A stretch of DNA of 64,000 nt, from NCBI RefSeq assembly GCF_000224145.3, contig NC_020173.2, forward strand, positions 2,193,494 through 2,257,493, given 5' to 3'. Under the pieces are notes generated by a model. The model made no database searches. It was not told the origin of the DNA and was given only the letters and a program-made list of their open reading frames with translations. This document shows, piece by piece, positions 45,486 through 57,400 of the stretch (position 1 is its first letter; every line of letters starts with the position of its first letter). This stretch comes from Ciona intestinalis. Its lineage: Eukaryota > Chordata > Ascidiacea > Phlebobranchia > Cionidae. The translations under genes and the position numbers were made by a program.

Positions 45486-48400
45486 CTACCCCCAAATAAC
45501 AGGGGTCAAAGATTTTTTGACTTTTTTATCTTTAAAAGTTTTGCGCTGTCCTTCTAGCCACGACACGATCTTACGAAGTGACCCTTCGTGGTAAAATTCT
45601 GTAAGTTGGGCCTGGTAGGGGTGCGGGCCAGAACGAGATTCTCCAGTATTGCTGGATTTTGTTGCCATAAGCCAGCTATATATGGCCATGTATGCAGACT
45701 CAGCATTACAAAAAGATAGTGACAGCACGGTTGCAGCAGTGGCGCATTGGATAGTAACTGGGGCTGCAAAAAAAATTTATGTTTAATAATTTAAAATAGA
45801 TAAGTTATGTAAAATACTGAAGGTCTTAAACTTTGAAATTAAACATTGTGTTTGGAATTAGTAGTAGTAGCATTGTAAATTATAATAAAAAAAATGAGTC
45901 CCATTTAGTAGTAAACAAAGATTCTTTTATAGTATACGCGAGTATGATTAAATCCGAAATTTTACATTTAGTATAATAAGGTTCAACATCTGTTAAAAAT
46001 GGATTGTTTAAAAAACCTGTATTATAAAAAAATTAACAAAAAACAATCACCCACAAAGTTGCATACATAGTAAACATAAGCGGGCACGAGGTGTATGAAA
46101 CAGAACACCAGTGTTATAAGACTGTCATTTCTCGGCCACGCAATATATAAGTTTTATTCAACCAAGCATACCAACCTGTATTCTTATAGTTAGTGGTAAA
46201 GTTCTGCAGCAGAGCACACAACGTATCAAAATGTGTAACAGCTGCATTTAGGATGTTTTGATCAGGATGTTTCACTTTCTGAGTTGTGATTAGAACAAGA
46301 AAGCAAGCAGACAAGCCACGAAGTACTCCTATCATACAAGCATCTGAAACTACAAGGATACTCTTATTGATATGGTACAAAATATAACATAAATTTTATA
46401 TGTACATATGCTGTCTTGTATCTGGATACATGAGAAAACATGAAAATCTATTGTAAATGTATAAATGAGAAAAAAATAAAAAATTGCAGCCAAGTCTGAA
46501 ATCAATTTGCTGGAGGTTGTTTTGTAATCCTAAGTCAGTTTTAAAATGAAAAATATTGCAATAAAAGTATAGTAAGTAGGGGGAAGATGGGACACCCTTT
46601 CATTTTATTTTCTGTGCCATTTGTTAGTAAACAAAAAACATTCAAAGAATTATAAAACTGTATCCTCGCGACTCCCACAAACAGTTGTTAATTGTTTAAA
46701 ACACGATCAGAATATTTAGGTATTATGTGCTAAAGGAGTCCCGTCTTTCCCATTCTATAAAAAAACTAAACAAAATATTGCAATAAAATTATAAAAAAAC
46801 TACCTTCTTTGTTTGCTTCTTCATTCAAATTCATCACCAAGTGATGACTCCATTGGTGAAAGTAAAGGCCAGAAAACTTCCATTATGATCTGGTAAGATG
46901 GAAACAAATCAAAACATGGAGAAATACAGTATAAAAACAATTAAGCTCAACAAAATAAAAAAATCTCTGCCTTTTATACATACTTTGTAAAAATGGTCAA
47001 ATTTTTTTAATATTTTTAAAACATGAACGTGGCGCACTATAAAATTACGCTTAGTCATAGAGCCTAAAATACTCGCCAAGCCAGAAGATCTTTTTGCTTA
47101 GTCACTCACATTTTTTTCAAGAAAATCGATTCCTTTCATTGCAACGAGTATTTGTAGGGCAATGTAAACGTCATCTATATTTTCCACTTCCAATTTTGAA
47201 AATGATCCACTTTTAACCAGTTTTGCGGCCTTGATTCGGTCAAAGCAAGCATTCAAACATTCAATACAATTTTTCTCCAGCGTTTTGACATCTTGTGTGT
47301 TGGGCCAACCGAGTAAATTAAGAAGACTGGTGAACTGCATAGAGAAAGAGTGGTTAAACAATTGGTAAAATTTAGTATATTAAAAGCTAAATAAGTAAAA
47401 AAACGTGATACTTTAGATCAGCAGTTCCCAAACTTTTCGAAAAATTTTGCCTGGTTGACCCTTTGCAATTATTTTGAGAATGCTATAGAAAAAATGCAAA
47501 AATCACACCAGTGAATGGAAATTCTTATCAAATCACAACTATTGCGGTGCGTTGCGGACCCTCTAAAAACTGCTGTACGAACCCCAGCTGGTCCGTGGAC
47601 CCCAGTTTGGGAATGGCTGCTTTAGATGTTGCTATTCAATTTCAAATGCACCTCAAGATCATCGCTTTAATTTCGTATCAAACAGTTAAATAAATAAAGT
47701 TGTAAAAGGATTATACTGATATAGGCCTAGTTTATTTAGTAGACTGAGAATAACCTCACAACCTAACTTACCAGTTTGAGCTGGTTTTCTTTTTTTGTCG
47801 TATTAAGTTGAGTTGACAAAATACGATGCAAAAGAGAACTGACGACTGAAAGAATGTATAAAAAAGTTATATATTTTGGAATATTTAAATATATTTGTAT
47901 GATATAAATAGATTTAACATATAAAATATACATATATTGTAATCAAACATTTTCTGCACATGTATTTAACTTTTAATGTGACATGAAATCTAGTACACAC
48001 AGCCACAAATTTTAAATTTATTGTGTAATTTCCGAAAAAAAATCAACAATTTTAACTTTACAGAAAGTTAACTGTAACCAGGCAACAATTTTTTACAATT
48101 TTTCATCTAAAAACAGATTAGATTTTATCACTTACCAATTTTCCCACTTAGGGGGTAGTGTTGAGTAAACAGACTCGGCCAGCAGATAATTGCGGTCGCG
48201 ATAATCGTGCTAACATCATTCGAAGATCGAGATATGATCCCGTATCTGCAGATCTCCATCACGTACCTCCCGCATCCAAGTCCTCGGGACATAGAGCAAA
48301 ATATTCGGATCACGGATTGAAGATACGGCATCGGGAGCTCCGAGTTGATGAGGATCGGAGACAGAATGTCAAAAACCGGAGTCTTTGAGAACAATGTTTT

Positions 48401-51400
48401 GACGGAGTACAGACTTTGGCCGTATCTGTTTGCAATGCGAATTTTAAATAATGTCGCAAATTTTTTTTATTCGGTGTTGGTGGTTGGGTAACATAGGTGT
48501 AAAAGTGGATGGTTTTGTTTACATGAAATATATTTCAGATTTACACAAATTTAATCAAAATAAATTTTAATAAATTTTTGAGAAACATCTGTAAAAACAG
48601 GCCCAACCATTGCAGCTATGCTTTTTTTCATAGTATATATTTGTTTTCATAGCATAAATCAAATTTTACACAAATTTAATCAAAATAAATTTGGGAAACA
48701 TCTATAATACATGTTTGGGAAACATCTATAAAAACGTGCCCATTCATTAGAGCTATGCTCTCTAGTTTAAGACTATTTCAATATTTTACACATTTACTGT
48801 ATTTGGACTACACCCATAAATAAGTTAGTAAAATCACACATACAAAACACAACTTATATTTTACGGTTTTTACCTGCATATAATCCTCATAAGTACAGGC
48901 AGGACAGTTGACTTTATTAATCCCTTCCGTGTTTTTGTTCTAACTCTCTCCATGACTAAAACTCTTTGAACAAATTCTGCTTCTACTGGATGCATGTAAC
49001 AGGTTGGGTCTTTGGTATCAGCTTTAGCTTCCAGTGCTTTGTTTACATCAAAACTGAAAGTGTGCATGGCAACAGCGGCAACCCACGAAACAACCTGGAA
49101 GCAAAATACACAGTTTATTGAAATAGGAATTAGTTCAACTTAATTTAAAACATGATTTTTTTCGATCAGATTTATCACATTTTAAGACCATAAATATAAT
49201 TGATATTTCAAGCTCAAGCTTTTAGGTTAAAAAACTAAAACTATCGCCAGTAGTTAAAAAAACTTTTAGAATAAAAATCGCATCCTATAAATTTTAATTT
49301 TTTTTCGTAAAAAATGTACTTACAGTGCTGCACGGTAGGTTGTTGGAATTTTTTGAGGAATTTGTTGCGTAACACTGGAGCTGTTTAAAAATTCCATCCA
49401 TCTCTTGACTGCTCTCTCTTACTGCTTTGAGTGGCGTTGTCTTTAGTGTGGGATCTTTGCTTGATGATGAAGCTTGTAGCTTATCCAGAAGAGTCAGAGG
49501 AGTTTCAGACTCATTGTCATCTTTGAAATTCTCAGAAGACATGGATACATCAGGAGCAAAATGATCATCTTTTTCTTCAACTGATGGAGTTTTAGGTAAA
49601 TTTCCGGAAGAATGCGGATTTTCTTTTACTTTACTGATTGCTTGACCTTTAGAAAGATTCTGCGGCGAATTAAATGAGGTTTTCTTATCACTTTCTGAAC
49701 TGGTGGTTTTCTCTTTAGAAACTAAGCTTGTTGTGTCTTTTGGATTGAATGCTTTGAATGAAGAATCTGGTCTCCAACTCACAGTCTGAGCTCCTACAGC
49801 AGGTTGATTGCTAATTATAGAAGGATCTGAGGGTGGATTTTTTACCACAGGTTTTATAGTGGGCACTGCGCGTGCACGCACAGGGGCCTCGCAACTGAAG
49901 CGCCGAGGTGTGTCTCGAAGGTCGACTCTTTGCAGGGAAACAACAGGGTTCATGTTGACAGTTCCAGTGACTTTGGTCTCCTGCTTTATTTTGGATTTTT
50001 TTGAAGCCTTCTTTTGCTTGCTTGCTTTCTGTGTCGATTGAGAGCCAAAGTTAAGAGCAGTGCAGAGATCAGCGCTCGGGGAAATTGAGATCCTAGATTC
50101 TTCTTCAACATCCAAATCCTCATCTTTGGTCATTTCTACATCATCCAAAAGAGCAGGGAAGTCAAACTCGTCTTTTTCCATCGACATACGCTTGTTTAAG
50201 CTCAGAGGGGATAATTGTACGGGAAGAGGGAATTCCATTTCTTTTAGGATGATTTGGAGTTTTGCATCTTCACTCATGTCCGATGGAAACACTTCTTCCT
50301 GATCAAGACCTTCCTCCATTACATCTTCAACATCCGGAACAAAGGGAGCAAAGGAAAAGTCCGGGGATGCGGGAGTGGGTGGGATGTGAGGAAGAGGACT
50401 ATTACTCCCAACTGTGAACGGTAAAGACTCACGAGATATGAGAGCAGGGTGTACCCTTGGAAAACTTTTTTTTAGTTTATTTTTCTCCTTTTTTTCTTTA
50501 GATTTTATTTTATCGTTAGTAATTTTAAACAAATCTGAAACTTTTTCCGTTTCCGGAACAGTTTCTTTAACAAAATTCTGTTTCATCAGTTTTGGTTTTG
50601 GTTCTTGGTTCAAGGAAAAGAAGACATCCGAAGATCTTCTGCGCTTCTCTTTTAACTTCTTCATAGATCGTGGAAGACTTTTTACATCCGGACTGATAGG
50701 AGTTGTCTCTGTGAGTGACTTTGTCTTCACAACTTTCTTTGCTTTCACAGAACAAGTGTCCGATGTTTCAGAACATGATTTACTCACAGAACGAGTCCGA
50801 ATCTTCCGGACATCTTTTATCTCAGGAACATTTATCAGCTGCTCTTCTTTTACATCCGGAACAACCAGTATATGTTCAACATTTTTACTCGTCACATCAA
50901 CTTGACTTTTTTTCTCTTTTAGATCATCATCATCAGAGGAAAACATGTTCACAACATGATCATAGTCAATAGCAATCTCCTTCTGGATGTTAGAGGACTT
51001 TTTTACATCCGGAGCAGAATCCATCTCAACGGACTTCTCAGGTAACACTTCTTCTTTTAGATTTGCTTTTGATTTTAAAGACACAGCTGTTTTTTCGGGA
51101 AGTATATGACGTTTAACACTGGTTGATGTTATTTTAGCAATGACTTTTTCCTCTGTTTGAATAGCTGGTGCTTGAACAACTCTTGCACGTGGAACACTGG
51201 GTTTCTAAAAAAAAAAATGATTATTTTAATGAAACTGTGGGCTCATTATTTCATGTGTTAGTAGTATTTTTTTGGGGGAAATTGCAGTATACCTTATCAT
51301 TAATGCTTTTTTTTTTTGTTTCAGGAGCGGTTTGTGGTTTTTCCAATGTCTGTATTTTTCCTGTTTCTGTTTTTTTCTGGTTGATTAATTTCCCTTTTTC

Positions 51401-54400
51401 ATCTGAAACAGAAATTATAAGTTTTATTCTATTCTGTATGGGTGAGGTTCTTGAGGACCTAGGATTTGGGCCAGACTGCATTTTTTCATTCATTGTTGAT
51501 AATTTAAACAACCCATTAGTGACCACTGGATTGGAGCAATTGTCTTTCAGTGTCTTGCCCAAGGACACATACGCCCACAATGGTAGCAACGACAAGGCTT
51601 GAACCCATTACCTCTGGGTTATAGGCAGGCGCGCTAACGACTATGCCCCGGCGCCGGAATAACACTGAATGGTAATACAACAATTTTCTAGCTATAAATT
51701 CATATTAATAAAAGACTGACCTGATGACATCTCACTTTGACTGGTTGTTTCAACCCCCTTTACAATCATAATTAGGGCAGAATAAACTTCAGGCTTCAAT
51801 ATATCCTGAGGTAATCAAACTTTTGTAAGTATATATAATTATTTTATAAAAAAATGTAGTACCAAAAAGGTCTAAAATTCAGTTTTGTAAGAATATTTTT
51901 TTCATGAAAAATGTAGTACCAGCTAAATTCTTAAATTCTAAAATTCATTTCTATTTGGAAGTTAAAGGCAATTAGCAATAAAAAGTGTCCCACACAGTCC
52001 AGTAGGTAGAATTAAAAACCTGTAAAAAAATTCAGTATTTTGCATGTAAATGCTATGGAAATGTGTGATATTGCTAGGTCTCATTAACATATATACAAGT
52101 CATTTCCAACAATTTCAAGTTTAAATATCAGTGAAAAAAATGAGCTTTACCGTGCGAGATTTCAGTATTTTCTTTGCGACAAAATTCTCTTTTCCCATTA
52201 GAAGATGTTTCTTGCAAAAGTTGGTGATTTGCTCAGCCACTGGTAGTTTACTGCTACCTTCAGCTATTAAGTTCAATTCCCTGCGTTGGGTGGTGGTTGG
52301 GCGTTGAATGAATGTCTTGTATGCTCTCTGGTAAAAGAATAAATTTTAGGTATAATTATGGAAGTATGGAGAAGCCTGCTGAAACACAACACAAAAATAA
52401 ACACAAAGGATATGGTAAGAATACATAAGTTTACTTTTTTCATTACTTAGTTCAAAAAAGCATATAGTACTCTGGGGTAAGTTGAGACACATTTAGCACA
52501 TAATATCCAAATATCCTAATCGTGTTTTAAACAATTAACAACGGTATATGAGAGCCGTGAGGATACGGTTTTATAGTCTTTGATATGTTTATTGTTTATT
52601 GCCAAATGAGACGAGAAAATAGAATGAGAACATGCCCATCTTCCCCCATCCTACTTTATTAAGTATTCATACGCAGAGGGTCTATGAAGGCCACACAGCA
52701 TTTGGAAAAATATATACTTCTTAGGCAGCAAATTTATATCAAATTTTTTCCTGTGCACAAATATTTTTAAAGTAAAACAAGTTGTAACATATTAGTAGGA
52801 ATGAAAAAAGGATTTGTTCAGCTAAAAATTCAGGTAAAATTTAATTAAAACAAATTAACATTTTTATAGAAGTAGTTACATACGTTTACTTTGGATTCCA
52901 AGATCCGTTCTTTCATCAAAGAAGACACAACAAACTTTGGAGGTTGCTCGGGCTCAGGATTGGGAGCAGGAGGAGCAACATCTTGCTTCTTCTCATCAGT
53001 CACAGAAGTTGAACTTACTACATCAGCTTGGATGTTGGAGATTGGCTCTTCCAGAGGAACTGGATCAGATTGAAACTGTGACAGAGAGGATGTAAGAAGA
53101 TTTTGTACATTTTTTATTTGTAATTTGTTGTAATTATTTTTAACTAAATTTGGGTTGACATTGTTAAAATGCAGTTACATTTATCATATCAAACATAGGG
53201 AACTTTATTGTGTTGAATACTTAATGAATGTGTTGAATACTTGTGTTGAAAAATGTGTTAAATACTTTTACTTCAGCCCTGCTTGTTTATTGATACTTAA
53301 CAGTAGAGTAAAAGCTATATTAAGGTGTAAGACTGTGAAGCTATAGCACATACCACCCTAATAAAAAGAAATATAGTAGGGTGGGAGAAGATGGTACACC
53401 TTTAGCACATAATATTGAAATATCCTGAACGTGTTTTAAACAATTAACAACCGTCTATGAAAGTCGTGAGGATACAGTTTTATATAAATCTTTGATTTTT
53501 CTTTGTTTACTACCAAATGGGACTAAAAAATAAGAAAAAAATGTCCCATCTTCCTCCACTCCACTCTATATAAATATAAGTAAAAAAAGTAATTCCACCT
53601 TATTTTTGCCAACATTTTGTTCAACATGCGAGGATGATGAGATTTGATCATCAGATGCAAAACTCTTGATGCGAGCAAACTTCTTCACAGATTGCTCCAG
53701 ACCTAGAAGGATATATAACAATCTATATAAGATGTACACGAAAAAAAACTCTAAAATTAAGTTCAACACTGGTGGCACAGTGGTTACATTTGTTATGTCT
53801 GAAAATTTAACCCAACACATGCCAAAAAAAAAAAACAAATTAAAAAAAAAATAAGAAAAAAAACAGACAATGTTTTACTCTTGAAAATTCAACAACACAC
53901 ACAAAAAAAACAGTAAACTTAAAAAAAACTACATTATGGTCCATACATTCTATATAAATTGTAAAAATATTTGTATTTAATTATATATATTCAATATTCA
54001 TATCTATAAAATTGTAGTTTTTGTTACTTTTTTTATCGTCATCACTTTCTTCTGTGGTGGCGGATTTTCTTCGGTGAACTTTTTTTGATTTCTTTCGTTT
54101 GACCGGTTCCTTAAAAGGAGTTGTTTCGCTGTCATTTGTAGTTGAACCATCAACTTTAGAGTCGGCAGTCGAAGGTCTCTCTGAGTCTGTAGTGTGGGAA
54201 CCTGTGGGTTTGTTACAGTTACATTAGGGCGGGGCAAGATGGTCCATGGTTTTTATCGTCTCATTCAGTAGTAAACAAAGAAAATTTTCAGAGGTATATA
54301 ACCATAGCAATGAGACTTTAAAATACATTGGTAATTATTCAAACCAAGTTCAAGAAATATGAGATTAAGTTGCTAACGGTATCCCATTTTACACCCCAGT

Positions 54401-57400
54401 ACTATAGTAATGTAAGGTGTTTGTCAGCGCTTGTATTGATTAATATAGACATGCAGGTGCAGATTTAAAGACAGGGCTTTCATACAATCCTTACTTTTAA
54501 GATTTGTCTGTATTTTCAAGGTCTACATATTAAATTTTTCGAAAATGTCTGTTTATTTTGACTGAAAAACAATGCCTGCAGTCGTCCATATTTTATAGTT
54601 AAAATCAATAATTGATTTATTCGTACAGGTGCCAGTTTACAAATACAGGCCTAAAAATTTTCTATTGTGCGTTTAGAATTACAAACTCCTACACTATGTA
54701 ACTTACACAACATACATTTGTGCCTATGCTGCACATTAGNNNNNNNNNNNNNNNNNNNNNNNNNNNNNNNNNNNNNNNNNNNNNNNNNNNNNNNNNNNNN
54801 NNNNNNNNNNNNNNNNNNNNNNNNNNNNNNNNNNNNNNNNNNNNNNNNNNNNNNNNNNNNNNNNCCAACACATGCCAAAAAAAAAACAAATTAAAAAAAA
54901 ATAAGAAAAAAACAGACATGTTTACTCTTGAAATTCAACCACACACACAAAAAAAACACCAGTAAACTTAAAAAAAACTACATTATGGTCCATACATTCT
55001 ATATAAATTGTAATTGTAAAAATATTCGAATTTAATTATATATATTCAATATTCATCTCTATAAAATTGTATGCATCTGCATATTATATATATAGATCTA
55101 TAAAATTGTAGTTTTTGTTACTTTTTTNATCGTCATCACTTTCTTCTGTGGTGNCGGATTTTCTTCGGTGAACTTTTTTTGATTTCTTTCGTTTGACCGG
55201 TTCCTTAAAAGGAGTTGTTTCGCTGTCATTTGTAGTTGAACCGTCAACTTTAGAGTCGGCAGTCGAAGGTCTCTCTGAGTCTGTAGTGTGGGAACCTGTG
55301 GGTTTGTTACAGTTACAGTAGGGTGGGGCAAGATGGTCCATGGTTTTTATCGTCTCATTCAGTAGTAAACAAAGAAAATTTTCAGAGGTATATAACCATA
55401 GCACTGAGACTTTAAAATACATTGGTAATTATTCAAACCAAGTTCAAGAAATATGAGATCAAGTTGCTAACGGTATCCCATTTTACACCCCAGTACTATA
55501 GTAATGTAAGGTGTTTGTCAGCGCTTGTATTGATTAATATAGACATGCAAGTGCAGATTTAAACACAGGGCTTTCATACAATCCTTACTTTTAAGATTTG
55601 TCTGTATTTTCAAGGTCTACATATTAAATTTTTCAAAAAATGTCTGTTTATTTTGACTGAAAAACAATGCCTGCAGTCGTCCATATTTTATAGTTAAAAT
55701 CAATAATTGATTTATTCGTACAGGTGCTAGTTTACAAATACAGGCCTAAAAATTGTCTATTGTTTGTTTAGAATTACAAACACCAGGGTAGTTGACTAAT
55801 TTCACAACATGAATTTTAATTTTTGACACCTACACTATGTAACTTACACAGCATACATTAGTGCCTATGCTATGCTGCACATTAGTCGTAAGTGCCATTA
55901 ACTTGTTAATGTTAAGTATACAAAATTTAGTAACCACATATTTTATGACCAAAAATTACCTGTGTTACGACGCAAGCGACGACCAGCAGCGGCAATTTCC
56001 AATTTTTTCTGCAACTTTTCGTTTTCTTTTTCTATGTTTTCAAGCTTCTTACGAGTTTGTTTTAGCTCTTTTTCAAGTCTTGGGGAATAAAATACTTAAA
56101 ATTATAATAAGACACGCAATTGACGAAATATAAAACATGTAGCCTACAAAACAAATAAAAATAAATATAATGGAATCTGATTGTTTCTGATTGATTAATT
56201 ATGATATGATATAACAGATGTCAACATCGTTTAAATTAGGCAAAATACTACCACACAATAAATTGAAATGCCAAAAAATCAACAAAATATTTTATTATAG
56301 ATTAGATAGGCAAGTGCAGCTTTAACATCCTGCAAAAGCATACATGGGTAAATATTATGAAACATTAAGTTCATACGCCAATGTAAAAAATCAATAAAAT
56401 AATTGATTATTTTATAGATTAGGTAGGCCAGTGCAGCCTTAAAGGGCAACCAACGAAAAATGGAAATTTGTATATGGATAGATATGCTTAAATGTAACCT
56501 AAACGTACCATCAAAGTTTGCCAAATGATACGGCTTCTAAAAAAATTATGTGAAAAAAACGCCAGCGGGCTAGCGGTCGAATTTGCGGTTTTGAAACTCA
56601 TTTTTTTCAAAAGCTGTTTTGTATTTTAAAACTTTGATGGTAGCTTTAGATCACATTTGAGCATATCTATCAATACACAAATTTTGATTTTTCATTGGTA
56701 TGCCCCTTTTACAATCTACAAAAGTATACAGTTATAAAAATCAACTTACGCATTCATATCATGATTATGTTGTTTCTTGGTATCTCGTTTCACCGACTCT
56801 TCTTCTTTCATTGATTGAATCTTGTGCTCGTACATTTGACGCGTCATCTGTAAAAATCAACACAAAAAGTAAAGGTTTAGATTATTCTTCCTCTTTCAGC
56901 CATTTGTACAGAAATAAGATAACCAAAAACAGTCAAAGTGAAAAAAAGGCTTTAATTTATTAATGCAACACATATTTACAATGCTCACATAAATGTTGCA
57001 ATGCATAAGTCAGATTAGTGCTTGTGTTTGTATATCAAGAGCTTCAAGCCTTATATATCAAGAGCTTCAAGGAGTACTCAGCTTACAACTGTATACCTAG
57101 TGTTTTTCGGGGGGGGGGGGTCTATCTACACACTTGATGATGTAAGTTGTTTGTTTTTAATATGGCTAAGGCATTGAGAATGGGGGTTACTCTTTTAGAA
57201 TGCAGCAATATCATAGCCAACCTTTATACATGATGAAAAAATAAAAAAATCCTGGGTATATACATGAGAATATATTAAAATTTTTTCTACCGTTTGCATC
57301 AGACCAACTATTAAAAACTTTCTAGAACTCTAAACAACACATAATTTTTCTTTAAAAAATCAACGAAACACACCTCCATTCCAGATACTTTATCCTGAAG

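Noticed and set aside
47511..47693. 60-codon plus frame
   Set aside because: Lies mostly within the hAT MITE at 47419-47619.
50414..50905. 163-codon plus-strand frame rich in Phe and Ser
   Set aside because: It is the antisense of the Lys/Glu/Ser-rich ICE1 exon; codon mirror only.
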